Below, one piece after another: positions 1 to 7,599 of a DNA stretch of 64,000 nucleotides. The notes beneath the pieces were generated by a model that saw only the letters and a list, made by a program, of their open reading frames with translations, was not told the origin of the DNA and made no database searches. How positions within the stretch are numbered: position 1 is the stretch's first letter; the number at the start of each line of letters is the position of its first letter. The DNA is from Acidomonas methanolica (GTDB lineage Bacteria > Pseudomonadota > Alphaproteobacteria > Acetobacterales > Acetobacteraceae). Both the position numbers and the translations under genes were made by a program. Where the stretch lies: contig NZ_SLZN01000006.1 of assembly GCF_004346035.1 (NCBI RefSeq), positions 113,917 through 177,916 on the forward strand, written 5' to 3'.

Positions 1-60
1 CCGGTCCTGCGGTTCGGAGGCGGCGCGTGAGCGCTCTCTCCTTCCCCGCAAGCCAGCGTC

Positions 61-390
61 TCAGGCAAGAACCTCAAGACCGTGCTTCTGAATGACGCTC
101 AACAGCTTGAGCGCCATCCCGCTCGGCCGTTTGGCGCCGCTCTCCCACTTCTCGACCGTGCTTTCGCTCGTGTTCAGATACCGCGCGAAGACCGGCTGGC
201 TGACATTGTTCGCCTCGCGGAGACGCTTGATCTCGATCGGCTCGATCGCAGGGGGCACCACCAGATGGCGCGTGTCAAAATCACGCATCGTCGCCTTGTC
301 GAGCGCGCCGACCTTGTGCAGCATTACCGCCCCGGAATGAATGGCCTCGGAAATGTCGCTCCGGAAGCTATTTTTTCTCTTCATCGCCAT
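61..390 (-). CDS. higA: HigA/NadS-type XRE antitoxin
   Basis: A 109-residue protein with a C-terminal Cro/C1-type helix-turn-helix at about residues 52-100, including the segment NVSQPVFARYLNTSESTVEK and the following WESG. This is the antitoxin layout of HigBA/NadS-type type II systems: it would neutralise the toxin encoded immediately upstream and repress the shared promoter. The two genes overlap by 23 bp (368-390), toxin first, which is the order typical of higBA. The module probably stabilises the ICE. The family call is good; the exact subfamily is not certain. Confidence 0.82.
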   Translation of the reverse strand: MAMKRKNSFRSDISEAIHSGAVMLHKVGALDKATMRDFDTRHLVVPPAIEPIEIKRLREANNVSQPVFARYLNTSESTVEKWESGAKRPSGMALKLLSVIQKHGLEVLA

Positions 391-754
391 GGCATATCTC
401 CGTCAGGTCTCGATCCTTCAAAAGCCGTTCGACCTGTTCCCCGGTCAGCACGGCATAGGCTTTGGCGAGGGTCCGGAAGTCTTCCAGTTCATCGCTATCG
501 ATATTGTCCCGGTCCTTCTTCGCGAACAGATAGGCGTAGATCCAGTATCGACCGCCTTTCGCAAGAATAATGCTGCGATGCAGGTTCTTGTTCAGGCGCT
601 TCTTGAAGACACCACCACCCAGATCGACGGCCTGACCCTTCATGACCTCCCGGATCGCTTTGCAGAGTTCATCGTCTTTGATGCGAGCTTTCCGGGCCGC
701 CCTGGCGAACCAGGCGGTCTTGAATGCCCGCTGGGATGGCTCGGCATTGGTCAT
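368..754 (-). CDS. higB: RelE/HigB-like toxin
   Basis: A 128-residue basic protein with the RelE/ParE-superfamily pattern of the longer HigB-2/DUF1044 group: an N-terminal AFKTAWFARAARKARI segment, a central GGGVFKKRLN strand and GRYWIYAYLFAKKDRDNI near the C-terminus. By family it would be a ribosome-dependent mRNA interferase held inactive by the downstream HigA. A perfect ribosome binding site, AGGAGG, lies only 2 nt before the ATG at 754, which is unusually close. It is first in the operon, with the palindrome at 766-780 just upstream. Confidence 0.8.
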   Translation of the reverse strand: MTNAEPSQRAFKTAWFARAARKARIKDDELCKAIREVMKGQAVDLGGGVFKKRLNKNLHRSIILAKGGRYWIYAYLFAKKDRDNIDSDELEDFRTLAKAYAVLTGEQVERLLKDRDLTEICHGDEEKK

Positions 755-765
755 GACCTCCTATG

Positions 766-780
766 TAGCACCAGGTGCTA
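766..780. promoter_or_regulatory. Palindromic operator of the higBA operon
   Basis: TAGCACC, then A, then GGTGCTA: a perfect 7+1+7 inverted repeat 12 bp upstream of the toxin start. Its position over the expected promoter suggests an autoregulatory HigA or HigBA binding site (inference). Confidence 0.6.
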
Positions 781-921
781 TGGATCGCAAGGTTCTTCGC
801 AACGCCACCGGATCACGGGGGAAGGCAATAACGCTCGACCTGATTGACCGCAACGTCCGCATACCAGCGATAGATTTCGATGATATCGTCACCGGCGGGA
901 CGTAAGCCGCGCGGATTTTCG

Positions 922-951
922 TTCCGGTCACCGTATCATCTGCGCTATAAT
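922..951 (+). promoter_or_regulatory. Possible sigma-70 promoter
   Basis: A perfect TATAAT at 946-951 is preceded 18 bp upstream by a weak -35 (TTCCGG, 922-927). It would drive the membrane protein gene beginning at 1022. Only the -10 is convincing. Confidence 0.35.
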
Positions 952-1021
952 GCGGGTTGCGCCGTGGTGGTGGTGGCAGGCGCGACCGTCCGACATTGTC
1001 GGTTGCACGGAGACCGCCGCC

Positions 1022-1462
1022 ATGTTCATCCTTGCTCCCTTCCTGCTCGTCGCCGGCATTGGCTTCCTGTGCTGGTTGTTCTTTACCGTGGCAGTCTTCG
1101 CCCTGCCCTGCGCCATGGGTCTGATGGCCGGGTTCTGGGCGTATGGTGCGGGTGCTGGTGTTGTCGGCGGGATCATCGTCGGTTTCGTCGCGGGCGCTGC
1201 AACCTTCGTTATTGGCCAAATCGCCTTCGCCTTGGTGCCGTGGATGTGGCTCAAGCTGCTGATCGTCCTGCTCTATACGGTGCCCGCCATTATCATGGGC
1301 TACAGCACGACACATGGGATCGCCCAGATGCTGATGCCGTCTCCGGCGTGGCAGCTCTTTTTCTCCATCATCGGCGCGATCGCGGTGGGCGTCACCGCTT
1401 TCATCCGCTTTACAACCGTGGCCCCACCCGGACCGTCCGGCGGCAATATCGCGCGGGTCTGA
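1022..1462 (+). CDS. Small multi-pass membrane protein of unknown function
   Basis: A 146-residue, strongly hydrophobic protein with about four or five membrane segments. The open frame extends upstream to 950, but that extension is Trp-rich junk; the ATG at 1022 begins directly with a membrane segment (MFILAPFLLVAGIGFL) and has a weak GGAG upstream. Glycine-rich stretches (about residues 40-62) separate the first segments. No catalytic or transport signature is recognised. Proteins of this kind accompany the rep/tra module of related ICEs, so a backbone role is possible but not shown. Confidence 0.55.
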   Translation: MFILAPFLLVAGIGFLCWLFFTVAVFALPCAMGLMAGFWAYGAGAGVVGGIIVGFVAGAATFVIGQIAFALVPWMWLKLLIVLLYTVPAIIMGYSTTHGIAQMLMPSPAWQLFFSIIGAIAVGVTAFIRFTTVAPPGPSGGNIARV

Positions 1463-2058
1463 CACCGCTCTGGCAACCGGCGAGGCAGGACAGGATCGGG
1501 GGCTTTCGCATCTGGCCGCCTCGCTGTCAGGAGGGTATGGCAGGAGCGATCGATGAGGCCCTGATTGCAGCATATTGGCTGAAGGTGCTCTTTCCCTGGA
1601 GCGTGGACGTCCAGCGCTTCCTGTCAGCATCGGCCGGTGGAATCCCGGAAGGCAGGGCGTGTCCGTGCGAAACGCAGTCCCGGAACGGGGCGTGTGCAGG
1701 GTCGGAAGCAGGGCATGACGATGCCTTCCCCTTCCTGGCCGACACTTGCGTGGGGCGCGGGTGGCCATAGTCTCCGTGATGTGTGCTCTGTCGGGCCGCG
1801 CACGCATGCCGCCTCTCAAGATGGCTGATCTAGCCGAAGGTCGGCTGCGCCTCGATCGGCCATGGCGCAACAGCGGTCCATAATTTTCTTCCCCTGACGG
1901 CTGCGCCGTCATTCCTCGCGAAACAAGAAAATTCCGTCCCGCCGTCCTCCGCTGCGCTTCGGTCCCTACGGGATGCGCCGCCGCTCGCCTCCGTCTGTCC
2001 GATCGCCATCGAGGCCGCAATGGTGCGGGCTCGGTAACAGAGATCACGGAGCAGTATC
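1463..2058. other. No confident gene; weak 77-codon frame
   Basis: Six hundred bases without a recognisable gene. A + strand frame at 1537-1770 (77 aa, starting MAGAIDEALIAAYWLK) has AGGAGG just before its ATG, but the spacing is short and the second half looks non-coding. The segment before 2059 probably holds the promoter of the DUF736 gene; no clear boxes were seen. Confidence 0.4.
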
Positions 2059-2385
2059 ATGGCTACCATCGGCACCTTCAAGAAAGTCGGCAACGGATAT
2101 AACGGCGAGATCGTCACCCTCTCGCTCCAGACCCCCAACGTCCGCATCGCCCCCGAGACCACGCGCCTGAACGAAAATGCCCCCAGCCACCGCGTCTTCG
2201 TCGGCCGGGTCGAGATCGGAGCGGCCTGGTCCCGGCGCTCCAACGAGGGGCGCGACTATCTGAGCCTCAAGCTCGACGATCCGAGCTTCAACGCCCCGAT
2301 CTTCGCCAACCTCTTCGATGACGAGGACGGCGAGGGCTACAGCCTGATCTGGTCCCGCCCCAACGGCCGCCGCAACGGCGACTGA
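2059..2385 (+). CDS. DUF736 family protein
   Basis: A 108-residue soluble protein of the DUF736 family. It opens with the family's IGTFKKVGNGYNGEIVTLSL pattern, has a central VGAAW-like core (EIGAAWSRRSNEGRDYLSLK) and ends with a conserved FDDEDGEGYSLIWSRP. DUF736 genes are a hallmark of this ICE class and usually sit near traF or rep; their biochemical role is unknown. A second, divergent copy lies at 8891-9229. A modest ribosome binding site (GGAG) precedes the ATG. Confidence 0.88.
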   Translation: MATIGTFKKVGNGYNGEIVTLSLQTPNVRIAPETTRLNENAPSHRVFVGRVEIGAAWSRRSNEGRDYLSLKLDDPSFNAPIFANLFDDEDGEGYSLIWSRPNGRRNGD

Positions 2386-2725
2386 GGTGCCAGCGATCCC
2401 CCGCCCGGCCGGTCCGGGTGGGGCCTTCGCATGACCGATCGCGAACCGGCGGGTGGGCGCACCAGTCGCGCCGCGCCCAATCTGCCAATGTGTGGGCAAG
2501 AAAGGGGAACAGGGCTTCCCTCAGCCTTCCCATTGTACCATGCCCGGCGTGAACCGCCTCAAGGACGCGCGGTCCCCCCAATTTTGCCCGGCGCACCCTA
2601 CGGGCACACCAGACAAAATCGGCTCCCCCGCGCGCCGCTGGGGCGGTCGCCTGCGGCGATCCTTGACCCGATTCACGCGCGCATGAGGCGACGGCCTGTC
2701 TTCGAAAAACGAAAGGAGCAGGACG
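2386..2725. other. No gene; G+C-rich inverted repeats
   Basis: Directly after the DUF736 stop, CCCGCCCGG and CCGGGTGGG (about 2400-2420) could form a strong hairpin, possibly ending DUF736 transcription although no T-run follows. The rest shows frames on both strands without family resemblance. No gene is supported. Confidence 0.4.
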
Positions 2726-2878
2726 ATGACCACGCTACACGACCAGATCCAGATGCTGCGCGCCGAACTGACCAGCTTTCACCTCAGCCGTCGTGAGCGG
2801 GCCAAAATCGAGCGTGAACTGAACCAGGTATGCGCGCAATTCGCAGCAAAATGCCACGACGGGGAGGCCTCCGCGTAA
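2726..2878 (+). CDS. 50-residue helical protein of unknown function
   Basis: A short frame of 50 codons beginning MTTLHDQIQMLRAELTSF with an excellent ribosome binding site (AAAGGAGCAGG) 5 nt before the ATG. The sequence is highly charged and consistent with one or two amphipathic helices (a heptad-like Q-IQML-AEL pattern), followed by two cysteines (residues 36 and 43). It lies just ahead of the QseC-type regulator and could be a small DNA- or protein-binding partner; this is inference from size and position only. Confidence 0.6.
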   Translation: MTTLHDQIQMLRAELTSFHLSRRERAKIERELNQVCAQFAAKCHDGEASA

Positions 2879-2998
2879 GCGGGGGTCTTTTCGTCTGGTC
2901 GCCCGTACCGACGGCGGACCCCACTGACGGTCCTATCAGAAGCAGGACGCCGGTGTTTCCTCACTATCCAACTGAAAGAACGATATTGAATCTCCATT

Positions 2999-3019
2999 AT
3001 ACGACTATTATAGTCGTAT
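2999..3019. promoter_or_regulatory. Perfect palindromic operator upstream of the QseC-like gene
   Basis: ATACGACTA (2999-3007), spacer TTA, TAGTCGTAT (3011-3019): a 9+3+9 perfect inverted repeat 40 bp before the regulator start. QseC of ICEMlSym-R7A is known to bind palindromic operators at its own and the qseM promoter, so this is the natural candidate site for autoregulation. Confidence 0.7.
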
Positions 3020-3058
3020 TTCTGGTGTGCATGCCCTGCATGTCGGATGTGATCATGG

Positions 3059-3343
3059 ATGATCACTGGCCGACAGGTAAGGGCGGCACGGGCACTCCTG
3101 AACTGGACACAGGAACGGCTCGCTGAAAAAGCCCTCGTAGCATTGACCGCGCTCAAGCGCCTTGAATCCGAGCGTGGCCTTGGTGTCCATGAGGGCACGA
3201 TCGACCAGGTCCGCCGCGCGCTGGAAGCAGCGGGCATCCTGTTCATCGAGTCCGGGCAAGGGCGTGGTGTCATGTTTCTTCACGAGACTTCCGATCCACA
3301 GACGCGACAGGATGCGGGCCGTCGCAGACGCGCGCCGTCCTGA
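3059..3343 (+). CDS. qseC: XRE-type regulator, QseC-like
   Basis: A 94-residue DNA-binding protein. Residues 3-75 form a compact helix-turn-helix of the XRE class (ARALLNWTQERLAEKA as the first helices; ALKRLESERGLGVHEGTIDQ after the recognition helix) ending AAGILFIESG, typical of the short alphaproteobacterial regulators. The 20-residue tail is basic and probably flexible. It is preceded by a perfect palindrome at 2999-3019 and followed by a stand-alone DUF2285 protein, an FseA-type activator and an excisionase. In ICEMlSym-R7A this set is QseC-QseM-FseA-RdfS, where QseC controls qseM expression. The assignment to QseC rests on class and context rather than on close sequence identity. Confidence 0.65.
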   Translation: MITGRQVRAARALLNWTQERLAEKALVALTALKRLESERGLGVHEGTIDQVRRALEAAGILFIESGQGRGVMFLHETSDPQTRQDAGRRRRAPS

Positions 3344-3473
3344 TCGGCCTGGCCGCGCAGCCTTCCCACTCGGCCCCGCGTTGTTTTTTGCGTCAGCGCG
3401 GAACCGTCGAACGGTCGTCATTCCACGAATTTGTTATCGAACCGATCCAACAGCGCTATCACGAGGGATCGTC

Positions 3474-3737
3474 ATGACCCACCCATCCTTCCAGGATCAC
3501 CCGCCTCTGACGGCGCGTGTGAACGCCTATGACGAGCAGCATCTCGACCTTTATCTCCGCCTCCTGATCGCCGACGAGGAAGGTGCCGACTGGCGCGAAG
3601 TCGTTGCGGTGCTGTTCAAAATCGATCCTGTCTGTGAACCCGTGCGCGCCAGGGCTGTTTACGACAACCATCTTGCACGGGCGCGCTGGATGACCAAAGC
3701 CGGCTACCGGCATTTGCTGGAGCCGCGCCTGCAATAG
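3474..3737 (+). CDS. qseM: Stand-alone DUF2285 protein, QseM-like antiactivator
   Basis: An 87-residue protein starting at the ATG at 3474; the upstream frame extension is not protein-like. The body, from LYLRLLIADEEGADWREV through HLARARWMTKAGYRHLLEP, matches the DUF2285 helix-turn-helix variant. In ICEMlSym-R7A a small stand-alone DUF2285 protein, QseM, binds and blocks the activators TraR and FseA, keeping the ICE silent. The gene here sits between a QseC-type repressor and a frameshifted FseA homologue, which supports the same antiactivator role. No biochemical evidence is available; an additional DNA-binding function cannot be excluded. Confidence 0.68.
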   Translation: MTHPSFQDHPPLTARVNAYDEQHLDLYLRLLIADEEGADWREVVAVLFKIDPVCEPVRARAVYDNHLARARWMTKAGYRHLLEPRLQ

Positions 3738-3875
3738 CCGGGCTTCGCCGGCCCACGCGCTGGTCCCCCACGGCACTCTCCCCAATAGAAAATCAGGGTC
3801 TATGCGCTCGCGGTTCCGATCCGGCTAATTGAGGCTGCCCCCTTGCCGTATGAGGGGCCAGACAGGGAGGTCACC

Positions 3876-4662
3876 ATGCCGACATCCTTCTGGCGTTCAC
3901 AGGAAATACGCGACCGTATCAGCACTCTGGACCGTTCCGGTTTCGCCGTCGAGTTCCTGCGCCGCAACGCGACGTACCGTCGCGAGTATGCCCGCCTGCA
4001 ACGACGCATCGCCCGCCGGGCAACGGACGCCGCCGCAGAGCGCGCGGCGTTCGCCGAACGCTGGGGGTTGGGCTTTTGTCCATGCTCCCGATGAACCCGC
4101 CCGCCGCGGCCGCATGGTCTGGAGGCCCGAGGTCTCCCCGGCCACGCTGATTCTCACGCCGGCACCCTCGGGTTTCGCGACGGTGACCCCGATCGAACCC
4201 GCCATGCTGGGGAATATCCTGGCCCGTCACGACGATGCGGATGGCGGGTGGCTTACGATCGGCGACGCGGTTGGCGATCTCTTTCTTCGGCTTCTGGACC
4301 CTTCGGCCTTGCAACGCCCCGCCGTGCTGCTGCCGCTGGACGCTGCCGGCGAGCTTCGTCTCGACGTGGCGTTGCGCTTTTTCCGGCATCTGCGTGGCAG
4401 CCGCGTTGCCCTGCTTCCACGCGCGCTCCAGCTCACGCCGCTCCAGCGTGCGCGGCAGATTCAGCTTCTGATCGCCTTCGACATTCAGGAAATTGGTGGC
4501 GGCCCACGTGAGGTCGCCATAGCCGCCGGCCGTTCATGGCAGGCGATTTTACCTTCCATCGAGTGGAAGAACACTGCGGCGCGGCGCTTTGCGGATCGCC
4601 TGATTCAGGACGCAGAGAACCGGGTAAACGGCGGTTACCTGGATTTCTTACACGGCAAATAG
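3876..4662 (+). CDS. fseA: FseA-type excision activator, DUF6499 + DUF2285, joined by +1 frameshift
   Basis: Two overlapping frames make one protein. Frame 1 (ATG 3876, ribosome binding site GGGAGG; stop 4092-4094) encodes the N-terminal DUF6499 domain, MPTSFWRSQEIRDRI to about residue 67. The next frame carries FVHAPDEPA onwards and the DUF2285 domain, ending GGYLDFLHGK at 4662. A +1 shift on the TTTT at 4074-4077 joins WGLGF directly to VHAPDEP and gives a 261-residue protein, the normal length of intact single-frame homologues. In ICEMlSym-R7A, FseA is made by exactly such a programmed +1 frameshift between a DUF6499 and a DUF2285 frame and activates rdfS. Programmed shifting is therefore likely; a mutation or sequencing error is the alternative. 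Confidence 0.75.
4063..4079 (+). promoter_or_regulatory. Candidate programmed +1 ribosomal frameshift site
   Basis: The zero frame reads GGG TTG GGC TTT TGT. Phe-tRNA on TTT (4074-4076) can re-pair perfectly with TTT (4075-4077) after a +1 slip, making GTC the next codon and continuing into the DUF2285 frame. A G5 run (4063-4067) lies 6 nt upstream of the slip codon and could act as an internal Shine-Dalgarno stimulator, as in prfB. The zero-frame stop follows five codons later at 4092-4094. Confidence 0.6.
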
Positions 4663-4884
4663 CATCAGCCGTTTTTCGCTCTCCTGCGCTGTTTCCCTCC
4701 ATTTTTTCGACGCTGGCCTGCGCCCGGCTGCGCACGGTAACTCTTGCGCGCGTCATGGTCCGCCGAAGGTGGACACTGAGTCTGAAAAATCTTCGTCCAC
4801 CCCCAACGCCTGCTTTCTTCGCCACCGTCATCCCGATCCGCCGCGACTTCGCCGCGACGCTTCAAAACCGGACGGAGGCATATC

Positions 4885-5136
4885 ATGCTCAACAGACCCA
4901 CGCCCTCACCGGCGCGCTATCTGCGCACCCATGAGGCTGCGCAAATTCTCGGACTTTCGCCGCGCACACTGGAAAAATATCGCTGCCACGGTACAGGACC
5001 GACGTTCCGCAAGCTTGGTGGTCGCGTCGTCTATCTGATCGATGACCTCGACGTATGGGCAGCCGCCGGTGCGTGCAAATCCACCTCCGACCCGAATTAT
5101 GACGCGGCGCGTGCCGCCGGGCATGACCCACGATGA
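4885..5136 (+). CDS. rdfS: Excisionase / AlpA-like HTH protein, RdfS-like
   Basis: An 83-residue winged-helix protein of the excisionase/HTH_17 family: YLRTHEAAQILGLSPRTLEK is the helix-turn-helix (residues 12-31), followed by GTGPTFRKLGGRVVYLIDDL, the typical wing and strand before DVWAA. Recombination directionality factors of this family bend DNA at attachment sites and drive the tyrosine integrase towards excision. Placement directly downstream of an FseA-type activator matches rdfS in ICEMlSym-R7A, where FseA switches on rdfS. Its stop overlaps the repA start (ATGA, 5133-5136), so it may be translationally coupled to replication functions. Confidence 0.75.
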   Translation: MLNRPTPSPARYLRTHEAAQILGLSPRTLEKYRCHGTGPTFRKLGGRVVYLIDDLDVWAAAGACKSTSDPNYDAARAAGHDPR

Positions 5137-6224
5137 ATGCCGCGCCGGGTATTCCGCGTTCCAGGCGCGCAAGCGAACGCAACAGGCTCGACCCGTTCGT
5201 GGTCTCCGGCGGGGATGCCAGCCCGCGCGATCAGCGCGACCTGATGGAGCGACCGTTCTTCTCGCTCGCGAAGACAAAGCGCACGGTGCCGATCTTCTAT
5301 GAAGCCGGTGACGTCCGTGTCGAAGTCTTCGGCATGCCCGACCATGGCATGGCGACGATCTGGGACGCCGATGTGCTGATCTGGGCCGCCAGCCAGATCG
5401 TCGAGGCGGAAAATCTTGGTCTTACGACATCGCGCTTCCTGCGCTTCACGCCCTATCAGCTTCTGAGCAGTATCGGGCGTCAGACGGGAGCGCGGGATTA
5501 TGGGCTACTCAAGGCGGCACTGACCCGGCTCCAGTCCACCGTGGTCGCCACTACGATCCGCAACGGCCAGAACTGGCGCCGTCAGCAGTTCTCCTGGATC
5601 ACCGAATGGGAGATCTGTGCCAGCCAGACGGGCCGCGCCGCTGGTGTCGAGATCGTCATTCCCGAATGGTTCTATCGCGGCGTGATCGACCGCTCGCTCG
5701 TGCTTGCCATCGACCCGGCCTATTTCCGCCTCACCGGCGGCATCGAACGCTGGCTCTATCGCATCGCCCGCAAGCATGCTGGCCGCCAGCGTGCGGGCTG
5801 GACCTTCGAGATCGCCCATCTGCATGCGAAATCCGGCAGCCTGGTGCGTGTCTCGGATTTCGCCATCCAGATCCGGCATATCGCCGCCCGCCAGTCGTTG
5901 CCCGGCTATCGCCTGGGCATCGAGCGCGACGGCGCGCGCGAATTGCTCCGCATCCTGCCGGCCGACTTATCCACAATTCCTGTGGATAACCATGTGAATG
6001 GTATCGGGATTTCACACGCAACCCTTATCGGGACATCACACGCAGGACTATCGGGACTTCGCACGCACGAATCGCAGCTAAGTCTTTGGCCTGAAACGGC
6101 GATTCCGGCCCTTAACTTATCTAACTTAGAATCTAACTCTTATGTTGATGGGGCGGGCCGCCTTGCGGATAACGGCCCTGGTCCCTCCGTTTCCGGCCCA
6201 AAAGCACGCGGAGACGGGCCATGA
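5133..6224 (+). CDS. repA: Replication initiator protein RepA
   Basis: A 363-residue initiator of the RepA/RPA family found on Tn4371-like ICEs and related plasmids. The core runs from about residue 35 (RPFFSLAKTKRTVPIFYEAG) through SSIGRQTGARDYGLLKAAL to IERWLYRIARKHAGRQ and HIAARQSLPGY. After about residue 280 the protein loses family resemblance because the DNA there carries DnaA boxes, iterons and an AT-rich stretch, so the C-terminal 80 residues are translated origin sequence with a threefold HA-L-G pattern. It would bind the iterons and open the origin, allowing the excised circle to replicate. Overlaps parA by 4 bp. Confidence 0.88.
   Translation: MNAAPGIPRSRRASERNRLDPFVVSGGDASPRDQRDLMERPFFSLAKTKRTVPIFYEAGDVRVEVFGMPDHGMATIWDADVLIWAASQIVEAENLGLTTSRFLRFTPYQLLSSIGRQTGARDYGLLKAALTRLQSTVVATTIRNGQNWRRQQFSWITEWEICASQTGRAAGVEIVIPEWFYRGVIDRSLVLAIDPAYFRLTGGIERWLYRIARKHAGRQRAGWTFEIAHLHAKSGSLVRVSDFAIQIRHIAARQSLPGYRLGIERDGARELLRILPADLSTIPVDNHVNGIGISHATLIGTSHAGLSGLRTHESQLSLWPETAIPALNLSNLESNSYVDGAGRLADNGPGPSVSGPKARGDGP
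5967..6143. other. Putative replication origin (oriV) inside the 3' end of repA
   Basis: Three ordered elements lie within the repA frame. First, two perfect DnaA boxes face each other: TTATCCACA (5967-5975) and TGTGGATAA (5981-5989). Second, three iterons of about 19 bp, TATCGGGATTTCACACGCA (6002-6020), TATCGGGACATCACACGCA (6026-6044) and TATCGGGACTTCGCACGCA (6049-6067), are spaced 24 and 23 bp. Third, an AT-rich unwinding-type segment with CTTAACTTA, CTAACTTA and CTAACTCTTA spans 6111-6142. Box, iteron and AT-rich order is the layout of iteron plasmid origins. Function is inferred. Confidence 0.72.
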
Positions 6225-6859
6225 TCGTGGCCCTCCTCAACCAGAAGGGCGGCGTCGGCAAGACGACGCTGGCGCTGCATCTCGCGGGCCAATGGGCTCG
6301 GGAAGGCCGGCGCGTGACGGTCATCGATGCCGACCCGCAGGGCTCGGCGCTGGACTGGTCGGCGCAGCGCGCACGGGAGGGACTGCCCCGCCTGTTCGGC
6401 GTGATCGGCCTGGCGCGCGACACGCTGCATCACGAGGCGCCGGAACTGGCTCAGGGGGTGGATCACGTCGTCATCGACGGTCCGCCTCGGGTGGCGGCGC
6501 TGCTGCGCTCCGCCCTGCTGGCGGCCGATCTGGTGCTGATCCCGGTGCAGCCTTCGCCGTTCGACGGCTGGGCCTCGGCCGAAATGCTGCGGCTGCTGGC
6601 GGAAGCGCGGCTCTTCCGTCCCGGTCTGCTGGCCCGTTTCGTGCTGAACCGCTGCGCCGCGCGCACGGTGATCGCCCGCGAAACCCGGCTGGCGCTGGTG
6701 GGGCATGAGCCGGCGGCGCTGGCAGCGCGGATCGGCCAGCGGGTCGCGTTCGCCGACATGGCGCGCACCGGCCGCTTGGTCTGCGACTTGCGCCCGCAGG
6801 GGATTGCCGCCCGCGAAATCGCCGCACTGACAGCCGAGATTGGGGGGCTGGTGTCATGA
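6221..6859 (+). CDS. parA: ParA-family partition ATPase
   Basis: A 212-residue deviant Walker ATPase. KGGVGKTT at residues 9-16 is the deviant Walker A motif with its signature lysine; VIDADPQGS (34-42) is the A' motif and VVIDGPP (83-89) Walker B. Size and lack of an N-terminal DNA-binding domain place it with type Ib ParA/ParF proteins, which pair with small ribbon-helix-helix ParG partners; such a protein is encoded two genes downstream. It should segregate the excised, replicating ICE circle. ATGA overlap with repA (6221-6224) and a 4-bp overlap with the methylase indicate one operon. Confidence 0.9.
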   Translation: MIVALLNQKGGVGKTTLALHLAGQWAREGRRVTVIDADPQGSALDWSAQRAREGLPRLFGVIGLARDTLHHEAPELAQGVDHVVIDGPPRVAALLRSALLAADLVLIPVQPSPFDGWASAEMLRLLAEARLFRPGLLARFVLNRCAARTVIARETRLALVGHEPAALAARIGQRVAFADMARTGRLVCDLRPQGIAAREIAALTAEIGGLVS

Positions 6860-7599
6860 CCCTGCTGACCGGCGACAGCGCGCTCCTGATGCCCTGGCAC
6901 GGCCCCTACGACATGATCCTGGTCGATCCCCCCTATGGCGATACGTCGCTCGCATGGGACCGGCGCATAGCGGATTGGCCCGGCAAGGCGCTCGCTGCCC
7001 TGAAACCCAGCGGCTCGCTCTGGGTTTTCGGCTCCCTGCGGAGTTTCCTTGCATCCAACGCGGCATTTCGGAATGCGGGCTGGAAATATGCCCAGGAACT
7101 GGTCTGGGAGAAGCAGAACGGTTCCAGCTTCCATGCCGATCGGTTCCGGCGCGTGCATGAACTGATCGTCCAGTTCTATCGCGACGATACGCCCTGGCGC
7201 GCCGTCTACAACGTGGTTCCGACCACGTCCGACGCACGGGCACGCACGGTACGACGGAAACACCGGCCGCCCCACATGGGTCGGATCGATGCCGGTCGTT
7301 ACGTCAGCGAGGACGGTGGCCCGCGCCTGATGCGCTCCGTGATTCCGGTCCGTAATACGCATGGCCGGGCCATCCACCCGACCGAGAAGCCGGTGGCGTT
7401 GCTGGAGATCCTGATCCGCACGAGCTGCCCACCGGGTGGCCTGGTGGGCGACTGGTTCGCCGGCTCGGGGGCTGCTGGCGTCGCCTGTCGGCTCGCCGGT
7501 CGGCGCTATGTCGGCTGCGAGATCGATCCTGTCATGGCGCAGAAAGCGCGCGACCGTATCGCGTCCGTGCTGCCGCTCGGCGAGGGAATATCGCCATGA
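6856..7599 (+). CDS. DNA methyltransferase (adenine N6 / cytosine N4 type)
   Basis: A 247-residue site-specific methyltransferase. VDPPYGD (residues 23-29) is catalytic motif IV, and the S-adenosylmethionine motif DWFAGSGAAG (199-208) follows near the C-terminus after HPTEKPV, an order consistent with the beta class. No restriction enzyme gene accompanies it, so it is an orphan methylase. In an ICE it may protect incoming DNA or mark origin and attachment sites; neither is shown. It lies between parA and the ParG-like gene with 4-bp overlaps on both sides, so it belongs to the same transcript. Confidence 0.88.
   Translation: MTLLTGDSALLMPWHGPYDMILVDPPYGDTSLAWDRRIADWPGKALAALKPSGSLWVFGSLRSFLASNAAFRNAGWKYAQELVWEKQNGSSFHADRFRRVHELIVQFYRDDTPWRAVYNVVPTTSDARARTVRRKHRPPHMGRIDAGRYVSEDGGPRLMRSVIPVRNTHGRAIHPTEKPVALLEILIRTSCPPGGLVGDWFAGSGAAGVACRLAGRRYVGCEIDPVMAQKARDRIASVLPLGEGISP

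Noticed and set aside
761..2047. 428-codon minus-strand open frame
   Set aside because: Low-complexity Arg/Pro sequence antisense to the membrane protein gene; no family features and it crosses the higBA operator.
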